A stretch of DNA of 64,000 nucleotides from Siphonodentalium dalli (lineage: Eukaryota; Mollusca; Scaphopoda; Gadilida; Siphonodentaliidae): positions 202,416,690 to 202,480,689 of the forward strand of contig CP136069.1 in the NCBI GenBank assembly GCA_032622095.1, in the 5' to 3' direction. The notes below the pieces were generated by a model. It saw nothing but the letters and a program-made list of their open reading frames with translations, was not told the DNA's origin and did not search any database. Position 1 is the stretch's first letter; every line of letters starts with the position of its first letter. Below, in pieces: positions 46,440-57,865 of the stretch. A program made the position numbers and the translations under genes.

Positions 46440-46975
46440 TCTTTCAGAGAAAAGAATGCTTTATTGTCACCAGTGCTAGTTTTTTCTCAGTCACAAAGTC
46501 ATATCAAACAATAATATGAGAGTAATTGGCAAATAGAGGTTGAGGTAAACAACATTCAGGTAGGGGTAGTGAATAATAGTATCCACCATCAACTGGGATG
46601 TGGGATGGACAAATCTAACCCCCGGGACCAGATATGTGGGCCCGGCACGAGGCTTGTCTGGCCCCGGGTGAGATGTTTCCACCACACATCCCAGGTAACG
46701 ATGGGTAATATTAATCTCACCCAGCTATCTCACACGGGCTTCCTGTGCTATAATGTGTAATGAGTGGGAGAAAAACTGGGGAATTTAAAAAAAACAAAAG
46801 TGAATATGCCAAGGATAAAACATGCTTCCTTGTCATCACTGATAGTTTTTCTGAGTCACATAGTCATATTGAATAATACAATGAAGAATATATGGCCGCT
46901 ATAGGCTAAGGAAAGAAAACTTGAGGTGGGCGGGGTAGATTAGCATGCCTCCATAACCATGTCCACCGGCTTGAA
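46440..46975 (+). repeat. Diverged tandem duplication of about 370 bp
   Basis: tgctttattgtcaccagtgc..tagttttttctcagtcaca near 46450 recurs as tgcttccttgtcatcactga..tagtttttctgagtcaca near 46825. Between them lies a GC-rich partial palindrome (cccccgggaccag...ggccccgggtg, 46618-46670). Confidence 0.55.
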
Positions 46976-47834
46976 TTGTCCTGGGGAGTTAATTTGTTAC
47001 CCGGTACATTACTTATATATTATTATACGAAAACGAACAGGTTCTGTCAACAACAATGTGTTTCAAACACAGGTGTTGGTAGCAGTAGATTTGGAGTGGT
47101 CGACCAGGTAGTCATTGCTCAATTGTTTCTGACCATGAAAATAGGAACGCTCAGGCAAACGCAACCCACTTAAATAAACATAATACTGACTTCTGATTCT
47201 TGTTCAAATGCGCATATCATGGGGTTAACAATCTATAATTTAACACGGAGGGGTCGAGTAGTGCAATTTGTAACTTGTCTTGTGTATGTATATACAAGTC
47301 TAGACATGCAAGTTCATGGACGAATCTCTTATTCAAAGTCAGAGTGTTATACGTATAGTGCAGCGGCGAAACGCCAAAAGTGGTCGGGTACCCCTAACCA
47401 CGGTAGCACAAGTTTTAAACCAAATATTTTTGAAGGAGAAATATATACTGTTGACGAAAATGATAGTAAACAATAACGGAATTGGTGTCAAATCTACGAT
47501 GAACGATATCCACCAGTGACTTTTTCCAGAAATGAACGATTTTGGTAAAGCGAGTCCGGCGGCTATGTCCTAACATATTTTCCAACATCATTGGCGTTGA
47601 AAGTACTATATCATAACATATATCTACTTGGTATGCAAAAAGTGTTGGTTAATTTAGAATTTCCTGCCATTTGGAGCCGAAACATTTATATTTGCTGAAA
47701 AAACGCTCTTTTTCACAAAAATATTTTTCAAATATGATCATTCAAACGGATATTGTAATAATGCTAAGATATTTAATCCGTATGGTGTGGCAGTTGTCTG
47801 ACAAGCATATTAAGAACGAATGTAACATAAAGTC
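46976..47834. other. No recognisable gene
   Basis: An 85-codon ORF at 47219-47476 and an 86-codon ORF at 47671-47931 (+) lack domain features. The second runs into the repeat below. Confidence 0.45.
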
Positions 47835-48480
47835 TGAACGGTTTGCGAGATACTCGATTTACCCCTCCACAAGCACGTTTTTGGTCGAACAATTACATTT
47901 TTTTGTTACCGACTTTACAAATATTGTCTAATTGATCTTAATGGGACACAGTTTGAATCTTCAACTGACATTTTTGTCCAGAGATACCGTTTAATTGATT
48001 ACCGATGTGTTCATGTTTGCAGACCACCCTCCGTTACAACAACAACATATGTTATTGATAACAGGTAATTCTGCATGCATTAACATCGATTTTATAGTAC
48101 TAAAATATTTGTTATAAACAACACATGACCAACTGTATAATTCATATGGCTCAGTAATTGTCAGGACATCACGTCTAGAAAAAATTTGACACGGATTGTG
48201 AACGGTTTGCCAGATATTGGGCTTTAGCTACTGCTCCCTGAACACGTGTTGGTAGCAAAAATGCATATTTATGACAACACACACTTTTCTGAATGATTCT
48301 AATGGGAACCAAATCGTGATACATATGATGAAAACCGGATCCGTAGACACCGCGAGAGTGGTTAAAGATGTCATCATGCTTCCAAACCCACAGTTACAAC
48401 AACACATGTTATTTCAAACATGTAATGTTATATTAATATATAGTGACTTTGTAGAACTAAAGATTTTGTTCTAAGCGACA
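47835..48480 (+). repeat. Two diverged copies of a repeat of about 360 bp
   Basis: gaacggtttgc.agata near 47836 and 48198 is followed in both by cctccacaagcacgtttttg or ccctgaacacgtgttggtag and then (a/t)aatgggaac(a). Copies are about 362 bp apart. Confidence 0.55.
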
Positions 48481-48649
48481 CATAATATATAGACTAACAC
48501 ATACATAACAAAACCATTGTTGCTGCCATAATGATTGTTAAGAGTCCCTCTAAATCTACCAAAATAAGAAAACAGTGGATAGTGTATTTTATATCTCATA
48601 AACTATTTTGACCAAGGTGGCAAGCGTTAGTTCAAATACGTTCTATGCT

Positions 48650-50240
48650 TTGAGGTCCCCCTACACTACAAGGAAATGCACAATGTTTATGAATGGTTTG
48701 GTTCCAGAAATAGTGTGGCACTTTACAAAACGGGGCAATTTTAAACTTTTCGAGAAAACTCTACCCGATTTATAATCTTTAACACAATACAAATTGCAGC
48801 TATATGCTATATCTATTAACAGAGAGCAGAAAGCCATCGACACTAATTTTTACAAAAAGCGAATAGCAAACGCCAAAGGTGAATATTTTTTGTTTTGTGG
48901 GACCCCTTTATAAACCCATTTAAACTTTTGAACACACCATGCACCGAATATATATGTTCTTATTATTAACTGACGGTGTGAAACTAAGGTAGTGCTATCA
49001 GAGTTTATACAATGTATATGGGTGGTTTGGTTCCCGAAATCCTAGGGTACTTTACAAAACGCGGCTGGCAAATACGAAAGTTTAATTTTCTTTGAGCCCC
49101 TTACCACATTTAAAGTTCTAAAAACACCACGAATTGAACAGATATGATCTCAATATTATCTGAGGGTGTGTACAAATGACAGTTATATCCGAAAATACAC
49201 ATCTTTAATGGATGGGTTGGTTTCCGAATGGCTGTGAAACTTTACAATTCTCACAGTGTTGTGTCCCCTTAACCAATTTGAACTCTTGAACACATTATGA
49301 ACTAAAGCTATATGCTCTCACTATTAACGTAGTGTGTGAAAGAAAGGTAGTGGTATTATTATATATAATATGTAATGGTGGGTTAGTTACAGAAATCCTG
49401 GGGAACTTTACAAAAGGCGTCTGGCAAATACGAAAACGTTAATTTTCTATGATTTGATGCAACACTGCCCTACTTGAAATCTTGAACCCACCATGAAACG
49501 GAATGATATGCTCCCCACTTTAACTGAAGGTGTAGAGAATGGACGCTAGATCAAGAAATTCATATATTTTATGGGTAATTTGGTTCTTGAATGTATGGGT
49601 CACTGGTTGTCAAATGAGAAAGTTCTAGGTTTTGATGACCCCACTATCCCACTTGAAGTCGTAAACAAATTACGTACACTCAATGTTAACTGAGGGTGCG
49701 GAAATACGCATCTGTATTGGATGAGATGGTTCCCAAAAGACTATGGCACTTTACCACAAGCGGTCGTAAACGAAAAGGCGAATGTTCATTATCTTAGGGG
49801 ACTCCAATCCCTATTTGAAGTCTTGAACACACGACTAGCTGAATGCATATGCTATCAATATCACCCGAAATTGTGGCTGAATGGTTGTTCTGTCAGAAAA
49901 GATGCAATGCTTTTGCGAATCAACTAGATGGGTTGGTACCCGACAGCCAGGGACACTTTACAAAAAGCGACCGGAAAATAATAATTCGATTTTCACAGTT
50001 TGTATTACCACCTACCCGATTTGAAGAGCAGAACACCCCACGAAATGGAAATATATCATTGCACAATATGTAGTTGCATAAGGAAGTAAACAATTTATAT
50101 AGATGGATTGGTTTCCGAAAGCATGAGCACTGAACGAAAAGTGGCTGGGAAATAAGAAAGACAAAATTGTTAGGTCCCCCTACTTTATTTGAAGAAACAC
50201 CATGCTGAAATGATATGATCTCAGTATTAACCGAGGGTGC
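48650..50240 (+). repeat. Degenerate tandem array of about 150-200 bp, eight copies
   Basis: The anchor g(a/g)tggtttggttcc.gaaa...cactttacaaaa recurs near 48690, 49020, 49203, 49376, 49571, 49720, 49925 and 50103. Units also share ccact.tttgaa and actgagggtgt. Divergence is high, so the array is old. ORFs inside it are incidental. Confidence 0.75.
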
Positions 50241-50285
50241 TTTAGTAGAGCTTCTTGATAGGGGGATTAAGCTCTTGTCCGGGAT

Positions 50286-50330
50286 CTGAGCAGAAATGAA
50301 AACACACTATGGAATAGCTGATAGATCGAA
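50286..50330 (+). repeat. 45 bp direct repeat, left copy
   Basis: ctgagcagaaatgaaaacac to gatagatcgaa recurs at 51995-52039 with two mismatches, 1709 bp apart. Confidence 0.85.
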
Positions 50331-51284
50331 ATTTTTAACTCGCTCTGTATATTTTCATAATTATGACAGCATAATAACAACATAGGAACATAGCAACATA
50401 AATGTAAATAGGTTTGTACACTATGAAATAGCTGAGTCTAACTGGAGTAGTTTATAGTTTTGCATTTGAACTATATTAATTGGAAGTTAATAATTGCTTA
50501 ATCAAAAGGTTATAACTTGCCCCATTGAAATTCTAATCAGCACGCCAAGACGGTCATGCAGATTAGAATGTCAACTGGACAATTTATAGATTTACTTTAC
50601 TGGGAAACTATTGCTTATTAGAAATACAATGAACGATTAGTGTTTGTGTGACATAAGTCAATTCGGAGTTAAGATAATAATTCGGTACAACAGACTGATG
50701 GCCTGAGTACACACATGCGTTTGTAACCAGTTAGATTCAACTCTCAATTACCAGAATAACATTATGAATACAATATACACTTAGATAGATGGTGATAGAA
50801 ATGAATTAAACCATCAATTAGAAAAGAGTATTGGTCTCTTTAAGTCAACATAGATTACCCGAAGATATGTACATATATAATTTCTATCACTATTAATGAT
50901 GTGGAAGCCAACATTATATCGCCACTTTAAGGTAAATGAAAGTGTTTAAAATGATTATGTAAATAAATGTCAAGGGCGTGGCTTCCAATGTATAATTTAT
51001 CTAATTTGCATATTGATATAATTTGCATACTAAAGTAATGTAATTATGAACAAAGCTCTTCATAAAACACTTACTTTGTAAACCTTAGTGAAGATCTTCG
51101 TGTGCGACAATTATGCCTATACAGTCGCACTCATGGTTGTACACATGACCGACGCCATCACTTGCTTAATTGTACAATGCCAATATTCATATTGAATTTT
51201 ACCATGGAGGCGCCGACTTTGACAGTACCGATACCGATAATCAGGGCGCTTATATATAGCGTTACTACTATATACGATGCTAAT
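50331..51284. other. No recognisable gene
   Basis: AT-rich sequence; no motif-bearing ORF. A weaker third trace of the 45 bp repeat (acactatgaaatagctgag) lies near 50419. Confidence 0.5.
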
Positions 51285-51515
51285 GTGACATATTGCCGAA
51301 GTGGCCGTATGCAACATTAACACCATCTATGACCGGAAGTAACGTACTCTTTGGGGTGTCAATGTTACATATTGCCGGAAGCGGCCATATGCAACATTAA
51401 CATCATCGATAACCGGAAGTGACGTATCATTTAGGATGTCAATGTTACCTATGCCGGAAGTGGCCATATGCAACATTCACATCCTCGATGACCGGAAGTG
51501 ACGTATATAGTTCTA
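51285..51515 (+). repeat. Tandem repeat of about 80 bp, three copies
   Basis: accggaagt(a/g)acgta lies near 51330, 51412 and 51491. Each copy also carries ttgccgaagtggccgtatgc-type text followed by aacatt.acatc.tcgat. Confidence 0.85.
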
Positions 51516-52614
51516 TGGCGGATATGATTATAACTCTAGATACTGCCAGTTACATGGAGATATAATTTCGTGTCAGATATAGGCGGTAAAACTCTGTCAA
51601 TAGCATATAAGACACAAACTGGACTGTTTGCGTGGAATTAGCAGATATGAGATGCGCGACCACATATCTATAGTTAGAACATGAACGCGTGAATCATAGG
51701 AGGTGTGATTTCTATGGAAATAATATATTTCCAAAGAAATGACATAACTATGCTCTTTGTGATAAACATATACAAGTAACATATTTCATAGAGGAATGCA
51801 CGTATACATGTATGCGTTCCATACAGTATAATTTATAGAGAGTAAATGCATGTAATATTGGTACTCGATACGGTAATTGAACATTTGATTATTTCAACTT
51901 AAGTTAGCCATTCTTTTCATAACACGAGAGAACCAGCATTGGTACTTTGAAAGTTTCAAGTAAATAAAATAAAGAAATGTAAATATAAACTTACCTGAGC
52001 CGAAATGAAAACACACTATGGAATAGCTGATATATCGAATGACTCGTACCAGAGATTCCATAGTTCATATTCTCATTTCTGCTCTTCAGTGATTGGTCGA
52101 GAATAAAGGGGTGTGGCTTTTGCACCCGCTATGGCACCCGGTGTCATAACACGCACTACTCCGTTACGTGTGGTAATTAACAAGTTATGTCACCAACTGC
52201 TTAACTGCGAAATAATGCCAACGCTTGATTAGCGTGCAACAATGACTTGTTACATAGGCGAAAGCCATTAATGTTTTCATAAGAGATTCTGAGATCTGTC
52301 AGCGTGACGCGGTGCGAATTAGTTGCGCAATGTATCAATGGTTCCCGTAGTCAGCTTATTAATTACTGATTATCTTGATACCGCCTGTGGCTTGGTCTAT
52401 TCAAAAGTATTTGTTTTTCGCCGACGGCTAGAAATTGAATGTAGACTGTTTGTATTACAATCTGATTAGCGCGTTATGTCACAATGCGAATTATACGACA
52501 TTGTTTTGTATGGAAACCAGATCCCAGCAAACATGCAGATATCGAAAAGATGTCGTAACCATATCGACATTAGTGTCGAGTTGATGTCGCGTTGCGATAT
52601 CAATACGATACAAA
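51516..52614. other. No recognisable gene; contains the second 45 bp repeat in a hairpin
   Basis: At 51995-52039 the second copy of the 45 bp repeat occurs. It is followed at once by a partly complementary arm (attccatagttcatattctc near 52056), making a hairpin of about 80 bp. No coding sequence is recognised. Confidence 0.5.
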
Positions 52615-54385
52615 GGATGCACTCCGTAAATGGACCGATACGATACCTATCATATTGATATCGTAATGATATCGCAATCCGATATTAATTAATAAAATGC
52701 CATTCAGTGCAAAAAGACCACTCAGTTTGATGGAACATCATTACCATATGGATAATGTACTAGAATCAACTGTAATTCTACACAAATTATATATATAAGG
52801 ATGCACACCATAAATGGTCGAATTCGATACCTATCGTAATGGTATCGTAATGATATCGCAATCCGATATTAGTTAATAAAATGCCATTCAGTGCAGAAAA
52901 GACCACTCAGTTTGATGGAACATCATTACCATATGGATAATGTACTAGAATCAACTGTAATTCTACACAAATTATATATATAAGGATGCACACCATAAAT
53001 GGGTAAATTCGATACCTATCGTAATGGTATCGTAATGATATCGCAATTAGTGCTGGGACGGTTGGGGTTTTTTCCTAACCGGTTAACCATGGGCATTAAC
53101 CGAACCCTAACCGGTTAACCGCGACCAGCATTACCCTAAGTATGAGGTTGAATACACTGGTCACTATATCGGCAAAACAAGTGTTCATTACGCATCCCGG
53201 AAACGTTGATATACACGCGATCACAAACGATGTCTTGGTTGTTCAATGCTTTCTCGCTACGGCGATCAAATAGTTGTAAATGTGTTTAAATTAATTCAGT
53301 TTTGAGCCCAAACAAACTAAAATATAATATATATTAGTGGTGCGCTAGTATATCGATGTTTACGGGAGTTCCACACCGCATATATAAATAACGCTTGCTT
53401 GCAAAACCTTCAGCGACGAAATATAGTTCCTCCCTCGTGTATTATATTCCGGGCACGATTAGCCCAAACAAGGTACTGAAGGTAGGTATACTGTTGTTTA
53501 GTAATGTTTACTAGTGTTTGGGTATAGGCAGGTATGTATTAATCACAGTGGCTACACGATGTTACTTCAATTATTTAATAAACAAATTCATACAAAATTA
53601 AATCATCGTGATTCATTACGCAAGCCCCAGCCAGTGTTTAGGAAATAAAGTTATCGAATACATCACTAGATATACTCCGAGTTCCCACTCCCAGTAGGCC
53701 TATGTGTTTTTTCTGGGTGTGCCACTTCATATTGGATGTTGAACCAGAATAAACGAATCGCGTTCGGCAGGCCTTGTATATATACCGCCCATTTCTTCTT
53801 CTTTTTCGTCATCTTCAATTAGGACTATATATGTCCCCAAACGTTCGATTTTCGCTTTTGTAGGTCTTCTGTCATCGCTTTGAGATGAACTAATGACATT
53901 ATGACAGGGGCAGTTTCGAGAAAACAGACATACTATTGATGACGTAGTAATATAATAGTTTAGACTTGATTGCTTTGATGTATGCCGCGGTGCGCGTGCA
54001 GCGGGAACGTCATGTATTGCCGCCAAAGGAAATTGGCATTGAATGTTTAACAAGTGATTCACAGACTGACACAGAGTGTAGTTGTTGGTTTCATGTCTAG
54101 AAAAGCTGCCAGTGATCAAACAGGCATGTGTTGTGGGGTATATGAATACAAAATCAACTGTCCAAATCGCTTCTAAGCGGCTTCTTATTACTTACTCTCA
54201 TTACTTAAACTTCCGTAAATGATTTTGGCAACATTTACACGGAGTACTACGTTGATAGTACGATCGTTATCAATATTACGGTTATCCGGTTGTGGCCTCC
54301 TCCAACCGGTTGACACGCGTAACCGAACCGTAACCGGTTATCCGGACAACCGTCCCAGCACTAATCGCAATCCGATATTAGTTAA
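52615..54385 (+). repeat. 185 bp satellite repeat, 2.4 copies, split by a hAT insertion
   Basis: ggatgcac(t)cc(g)taaatgg starts copies at 52615, 52799 and 52984. Each carries cgtaatgatatcgcaatccg, then aaaatgccattcagtgca and accactcagtttgatggaac. The third copy stops at atcgcaat (53047) and resumes at 54364 with atcgcaatccgatattag, then leaves the consensus near 54385. A detached copy lies at 55350-55455. Confidence 0.88.
53048..54363. mobile_element. Non-autonomous hAT-type transposon, 1316 bp, 8 bp target duplication
   Basis: Left terminus TAGTGCTGGGACGGTTG; the right terminus is its reverse complement (..AACCGTCCCAGCACTA). The flanks are a perfect 8 bp duplication, ATCGCAAT (53040-53047 and 54364-54371), and the satellite sequence is continuous when the element is removed. 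The TIR text and 8 bp duplication are typical of hAT elements. Subterminal regions repeat accggttaaccg and ccggttatccgg on both sides. No hAT transposase (BED finger or dimerisation domain) can be read; the 130-codon minus ORF at 53727-54119 is not similar to one. Confidence 0.92.
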
Positions 54386-54655
54386 TATTTACACAGCCTG
54401 TCTGCAATACACTAAATACTGTCTTGTGATTGGTCAACTGACACTTGGGCTACCTGTTTTACATCCTCATAATACAGAACAGGAAGTGACACTCTGATGA
54501 CAGATCAATTAATGCACTCGACGCGGTCAAAATAATTGGGCGCGTTTTTTCAATGTCCAGCCGAATTACATCGGATGATCGTGATTTCTATCATTACGAT
54601 ATCACTGCGACATATTCTGAAATCTCATATTGGGCTGAATATATGTGATAAAAAT

Positions 54656-55128
54656 AAAGGTACTCAATCCGATAAAACTCCTCTCAATTACTATTTCAAT
54701 GGCTTCGGGGTTCAAAAATATTTGATTCGAGTCGAGGAAGTCACCCATCAAAGCTCAGATTTGTTAGATATCGATTTTAGAAATCTATTATTTTTCATTA
54801 TCGGGAATACTATCTGGCCCAGAACTCAGTCAAAATTGCTTTAAAATTACCACTTGATTTTAGAGTTATCCATCCTTGTCTGTTTGAATAGATTTGGAGT
54901 ACACATCCAGAGCAGATTACGGCAGTTATTAGTACTCATCTCGAGTTAATAACAAATTTCAAAAATCAATATCTAATAACTCTGAGCTTTGTTTGATGGG
55001 TTCCTCGACTCGATTCAAATATTTTTTACCCCCAAAGCCAAAGAAATAGTAATATAGGACCCTCTGATCGGATTGTTGTTGTTGGAATCTGTTGAGATGG
55101 GGACCCTCTTTACGGATTGAGTACCTTT
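54656..55128. repeat. Long inverted repeat, arms of about 130-170 bp
   Basis: Left arm 54656-54787 (aaaggtactcaatccg ... ttgattcgagtcgaggaa) is mirrored at about 54958-55128 (ttcctcgactcgattcaaat ... cggattgagtacctttaa). The right arm carries about 40 extra bases. The spacer is about 170 bp. MITE-like, non-coding. Confidence 0.75.
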
Positions 55129-55200
55129 AAGTGGTCTAATCTCAAATTCTCGGCCATCTTTTGGAAAATAAAAAATAAAAACGCTATATAAATATAAGAT

Positions 55201-55343
55201 ATGAATGTCGTGGCAGTGTGTGTTATTGGGTGATACGGCGATGTGGTGGTTCTGGGTACATTTAGTGTAACCACAAAGCAATGTACCCGAACCACCACAA
55301 CGTTGTATCACGTACCGATAACACACACTATCACAACATTCAT
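55201..55343. repeat. 143 bp hairpin
   Basis: atgaatgt at 55201 pairs with acattcat ending at 55343. Through the stem, agtgtgtgttat, gtgatacg, tgtggtggtt and gggtacatt are matched in order by their complements on the right. The loop is about 20 bases. Confidence 0.85.
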
Positions 55344-55349
55344 TTCTTG

Positions 55350-55455
55350 AATAAAATGCCATTCAGTGCAGAAAAGACCACTCAGTTTGATGGAACATCA
55401 TTGCCATATGGATAAATGTATGGCTCTAATAGAGTCAACTGTAATTCTACGTTAA
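55350..55455 (+). repeat. Detached copy of the 185 bp satellite
   Basis: aataaaatgccattcagtgc, accactcagtttgatggaac and gagtcaactgtaattctac match the array at 52.6-53 kb. It starts right after the hairpin at 55201-55343. Confidence 0.85.
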
Positions 55456-55887
55456 TATGTAATCTCATTTGACATGCAATTCTTTTATGGCAAATTAATT
55501 TTCAAATGTAATCAAACAAATAGTAAAATCGGCACGCAATTAAATGGGAATTAGAACTAAGAGAAGTGTGAATTATAACTATTTTATTCTGGAATAACAT
55601 ATCTGATAATAAATTAACTGTAAGGCCATATAAACTTAATAGTTTGTTTCTCAGGGATTTTTTTTTTCAAAGTGATGAGGGAGGCAGTTATTTATATTTA
55701 TTATTTTTTTCAAATTAATTTTGTGGTGAGGCAGGTATTTATATATATAATATTTATCGGAGTCCCATATTAAGGAATAATACTGGATATGAGGAATAAT
55801 ACTGGATATGGGCAATATACTGAAGCAGGGAAGCTGACCATCATATATCCCCTTAATAATCTAGATTTGTAATAAAGTTGTATAGAG

Positions 55888-56015
55888 GAAACAGTTTGAG
55901 TTATTCACTCATGGAAGAAGATGTGGAAACTACATCGGTGAAATTTGATGTAACTCAGGGTGACCACCAGCCAGATCAAGCTTTATTGGAAGGAGTTCCA
56001 CTGGACTACACATGA
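55888..56015 (+). CDS. Possible 3'-terminal exon, plus strand, function unknown
   Basis: After an acceptor (ttgtatagag, AG at 55886-55887), an open frame runs NSLSYSLMEEDVETTSVKFD and VTQGDHQPDQALLEGVPLDY, ending in TGA at 56013-56015. An AATAAA lies at 56050, 35 bases downstream, where a polyadenylation signal is expected. The peptide is acidic and hydrophilic, and no family is recognised. It could also start at the internal ATG 55911. Upstream exons were not identified, so this is only a candidate. Confidence 0.3.
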
Positions 56016-56399
56016 ATTGATAATATTAAATCACAACAATAATTTATGAAATAAAAGGTTTATTTTCTAATTAATCACAGACTTTCATAAAAATCTTGAA
56101 GTTTGGAATAGTGCTGATCCACAAACCAGAGTGCATTACATACAATAGCCACACATTGCCGACCCACACTGTCAACGCTAACCTTTCGGAAGCCCACTTT
56201 GTTTTCAACCAGTCAATGAATAGCACAATTTGTTACGTTTGTTTTTCACAATTGTCTTACTGGGCAACACCAACTCCTTGCAACTTGTCATCAGCACCGA
56301 GAATACATCAACTACTTCTCCCGATTTATTCTCTGGTACATCTTATTTGGTCACTCGAATTTGAAAATATCGTCCGAAAAATTGCGTGACTTCAGAAAA

Positions 56400-56615
56400 C
56401 ATGATGATGATCATGATCATGATGTCTCCTGCAACTGTGTCAAAGTCCCCCGTTTTCGTTTTTGAAACAACCAGGTCAAAATCATCGTCAATGTCTTTCG
56501 TGGACATGAAATCATCAGCCATTTGAGGAACAGTTTTTGATCTGTTGTCTGATATAATTGTCCATTTGCCTTCCGACGCATTCTGCACGATACAAATTTT
56601 CACCAAAGTCGCCAT
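56400..56615 (-). CDS. Possible first coding exon, minus strand, hypothetical protein
   Basis: ATG at 56615 sits in good context (acaaaATGGCG). The frame opens MATLVKICIVQNASEGKWTI and goes on to SDNRSKTVPQMADDF, then acidic DIDDDFDLVVSK. The composition looks like real protein for about 65 residues and then degenerates into an ATC/ATG repeat near 56400. No strong donor site is visible. A short LVKI...GKWTII start would suit the first exon of a DUF4806-type protein such as the gene just upstream, but that link is speculative. The exon lies 1.2 kb beyond the stop of that gene, on the same strand. Confidence 0.35.
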
Positions 56616-56679
56616 TTTGTTATTATTTTAAACAGGAAGTTCATCAGAATTATCCGCCCTTGTTTGTGAATGTAAAGTC

Positions 56680-56714
56680 CGGATAGATTTGCAGTCCGGA
56701 TAGATTTGCAGTTT
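56680..56714 (+). repeat. 18 bp tandem duplication
   Basis: tccggatagatttgcag occurs twice in a row, 65 bp upstream of the candidate start codon at 56615 on the minus strand. Confidence 0.85.
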
Positions 56715-56924
56715 GCGTAAAGTTTCAAGACGAAGTTATCGGTCTGGGGCGGTTCGGGACATGCGGTATTTATATATTTATTATTTTATAGGTGCCAATA
56801 AATAAGGTGGAGGCGCAGGTTTTTGGGGGACGCGGCGATCCCTGAGAAACGAACTATTAAGTGTGTATGGCCTAAATATACAATATATGTAAATCGATAC
56901 ATGTATATAGTATACAAAGTACAC

Positions 56925-57073
56925 AAGCCTTGAAATAGTGTGCCTGTCATTTGCAGAATGAGGTCCGGAGAGGGTGAATTTAGTGATGCTATCCCACATA
57001 GCAGGCTAGCATTACCAAATTCACCCTATGGGAACATCATTCTACAAATGACATGCACACTATTTCAAGGCTT
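56925..57073. repeat. 149 bp inverted repeat (MITE-like)
   Basis: aagccttgaaatagtgtgc at 56925 is mirrored by gcacactatttcaaggctt ending at 57073. The stem continues with small differences through tgtcatttg, agaatga and gggtgaattt. The loop contains atcccacatagcaggc. Confidence 0.85.
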
Positions 57074-57143
57074 GAAATTACAGTAATGCCCTAAGTAAAT
57101 GGCCCTTTAACCAGAGCAGAATTATGGGAATTTTTTCAGGATT

Positions 57144-57243
57144 TAGTTTGATATAGTTGGAAATATGGCTTGCTGCCATTCATCGTAAAGTTCTCAATGA
57201 GCTTTCCCATGAATGCAGCAATCCATATTTCCAACTAAATTAA
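57144..57243. repeat. About 100 bp inverted repeat
   Basis: tttagtttgatatagttgga and aatatgg...ttgctg...attcat pair with atgaatgcagcaatccatat and ttccaactaaattaaaac. It lies only 70 bp from the preceding hairpin. Confidence 0.75.
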
Positions 57244-57289
57244 AACAAGAGCACGTCCTTTCTGGAGTAAAGTGGGGCAAGGTGTAATT

Positions 57290-57735
57290 AATTCATTTGA
57301 AACTTGGTTCAGTTCACTCGATTCAATCTAAAGTTATCATCTGGATACTGCATATCAGGTCAAATCTGAGTCGAAAAAGGGGCATAACTCAGTCAAAATC
57401 ATGCGGACAAATCCCATATTCGAACTTGATTTGTATTTTGGGGTGGTAAACTAACATACCGAATTTGGTTCAGTTCACTCAATTCAATCTAAAGTTATCA
57501 TCCGGAAACCGTAAATAGGGTAAAATCTAAGTCGAAAAAGGGGCATAACTCAGTCAAAATCATGCGGATGAAACCCATATTCGAACTTGATCTGTATTTT
57601 GGTGTGGTAAACAAATATACTAAATTTGGTTCAGCTCACTCGATTCAATCTAAAGTTATCATCCGAAAACCAAATACGGACGGACAGACTACGGACGGCT
57701 CGACGGACAACCCATTTCCATAATACGACCTTTTC
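57290..57735 (+). repeat. 161 bp tandem repeat (2.4 copies) with an acggacggacag tail
   Basis: ggttcag(t/c)tcactc starts at about 57306, 57467 and 57628. Each unit carries tctaaagttatcat and gaaaaaggggcataactcag. It ends in ccaaatacggacggacagac, then gacggacaacccatttccat, then aagggcgtata. This architecture is characteristic of mollusc interspersed repeats. It sits just beyond the 3' end of the DUF4806 coding sequence and may form part of its 3' untranslated region. Confidence 0.82.
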
Positions 57736-57835
57736 TTCAAAAGGGCGTATAAAAAATAATCCAAAACAATTCTGTGGTTAAACAGCCAATTATATAACAG
57801 ACTGTGCCAATAGCTCATCTTGACTTGATTGTTCT

Positions 57836-57865
57836 CTAATCGCTGTTACTGGTACTTTCCTCATC
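57836..57865 (-). CDS. DUF4806 gene, terminal exon
   Basis: Acceptor acatatattttcag before 57865, phase 0, matching the preceding donor. It encodes DEESTSNSD and then TAG at 57838-57836. A short acidic tail is plausible. A later polyadenylation signal AATAAA on the minus strand lies at 56782-56777, which would make a 3' untranslated region of about 1 kb that contains two hairpins and a tandem repeat. Confidence 0.65.
   Translation of the reverse strand, partial: DEESTSNSD

Noticed and set aside
50286-52039. An LTR retrotransposon with very short LTRs between the 45 bp repeats
   Set aside because: There is no primer-binding site, polypurine tract or protein, and 45 bp is far below normal LTR length. 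Kept only as a direct repeat.
53727-54119. 130-codon ORF inside the hAT element as a transposase
   Set aside because: No BED zinc finger, RNase H-like core or hAT dimerisation motif. The element appears non-autonomous.
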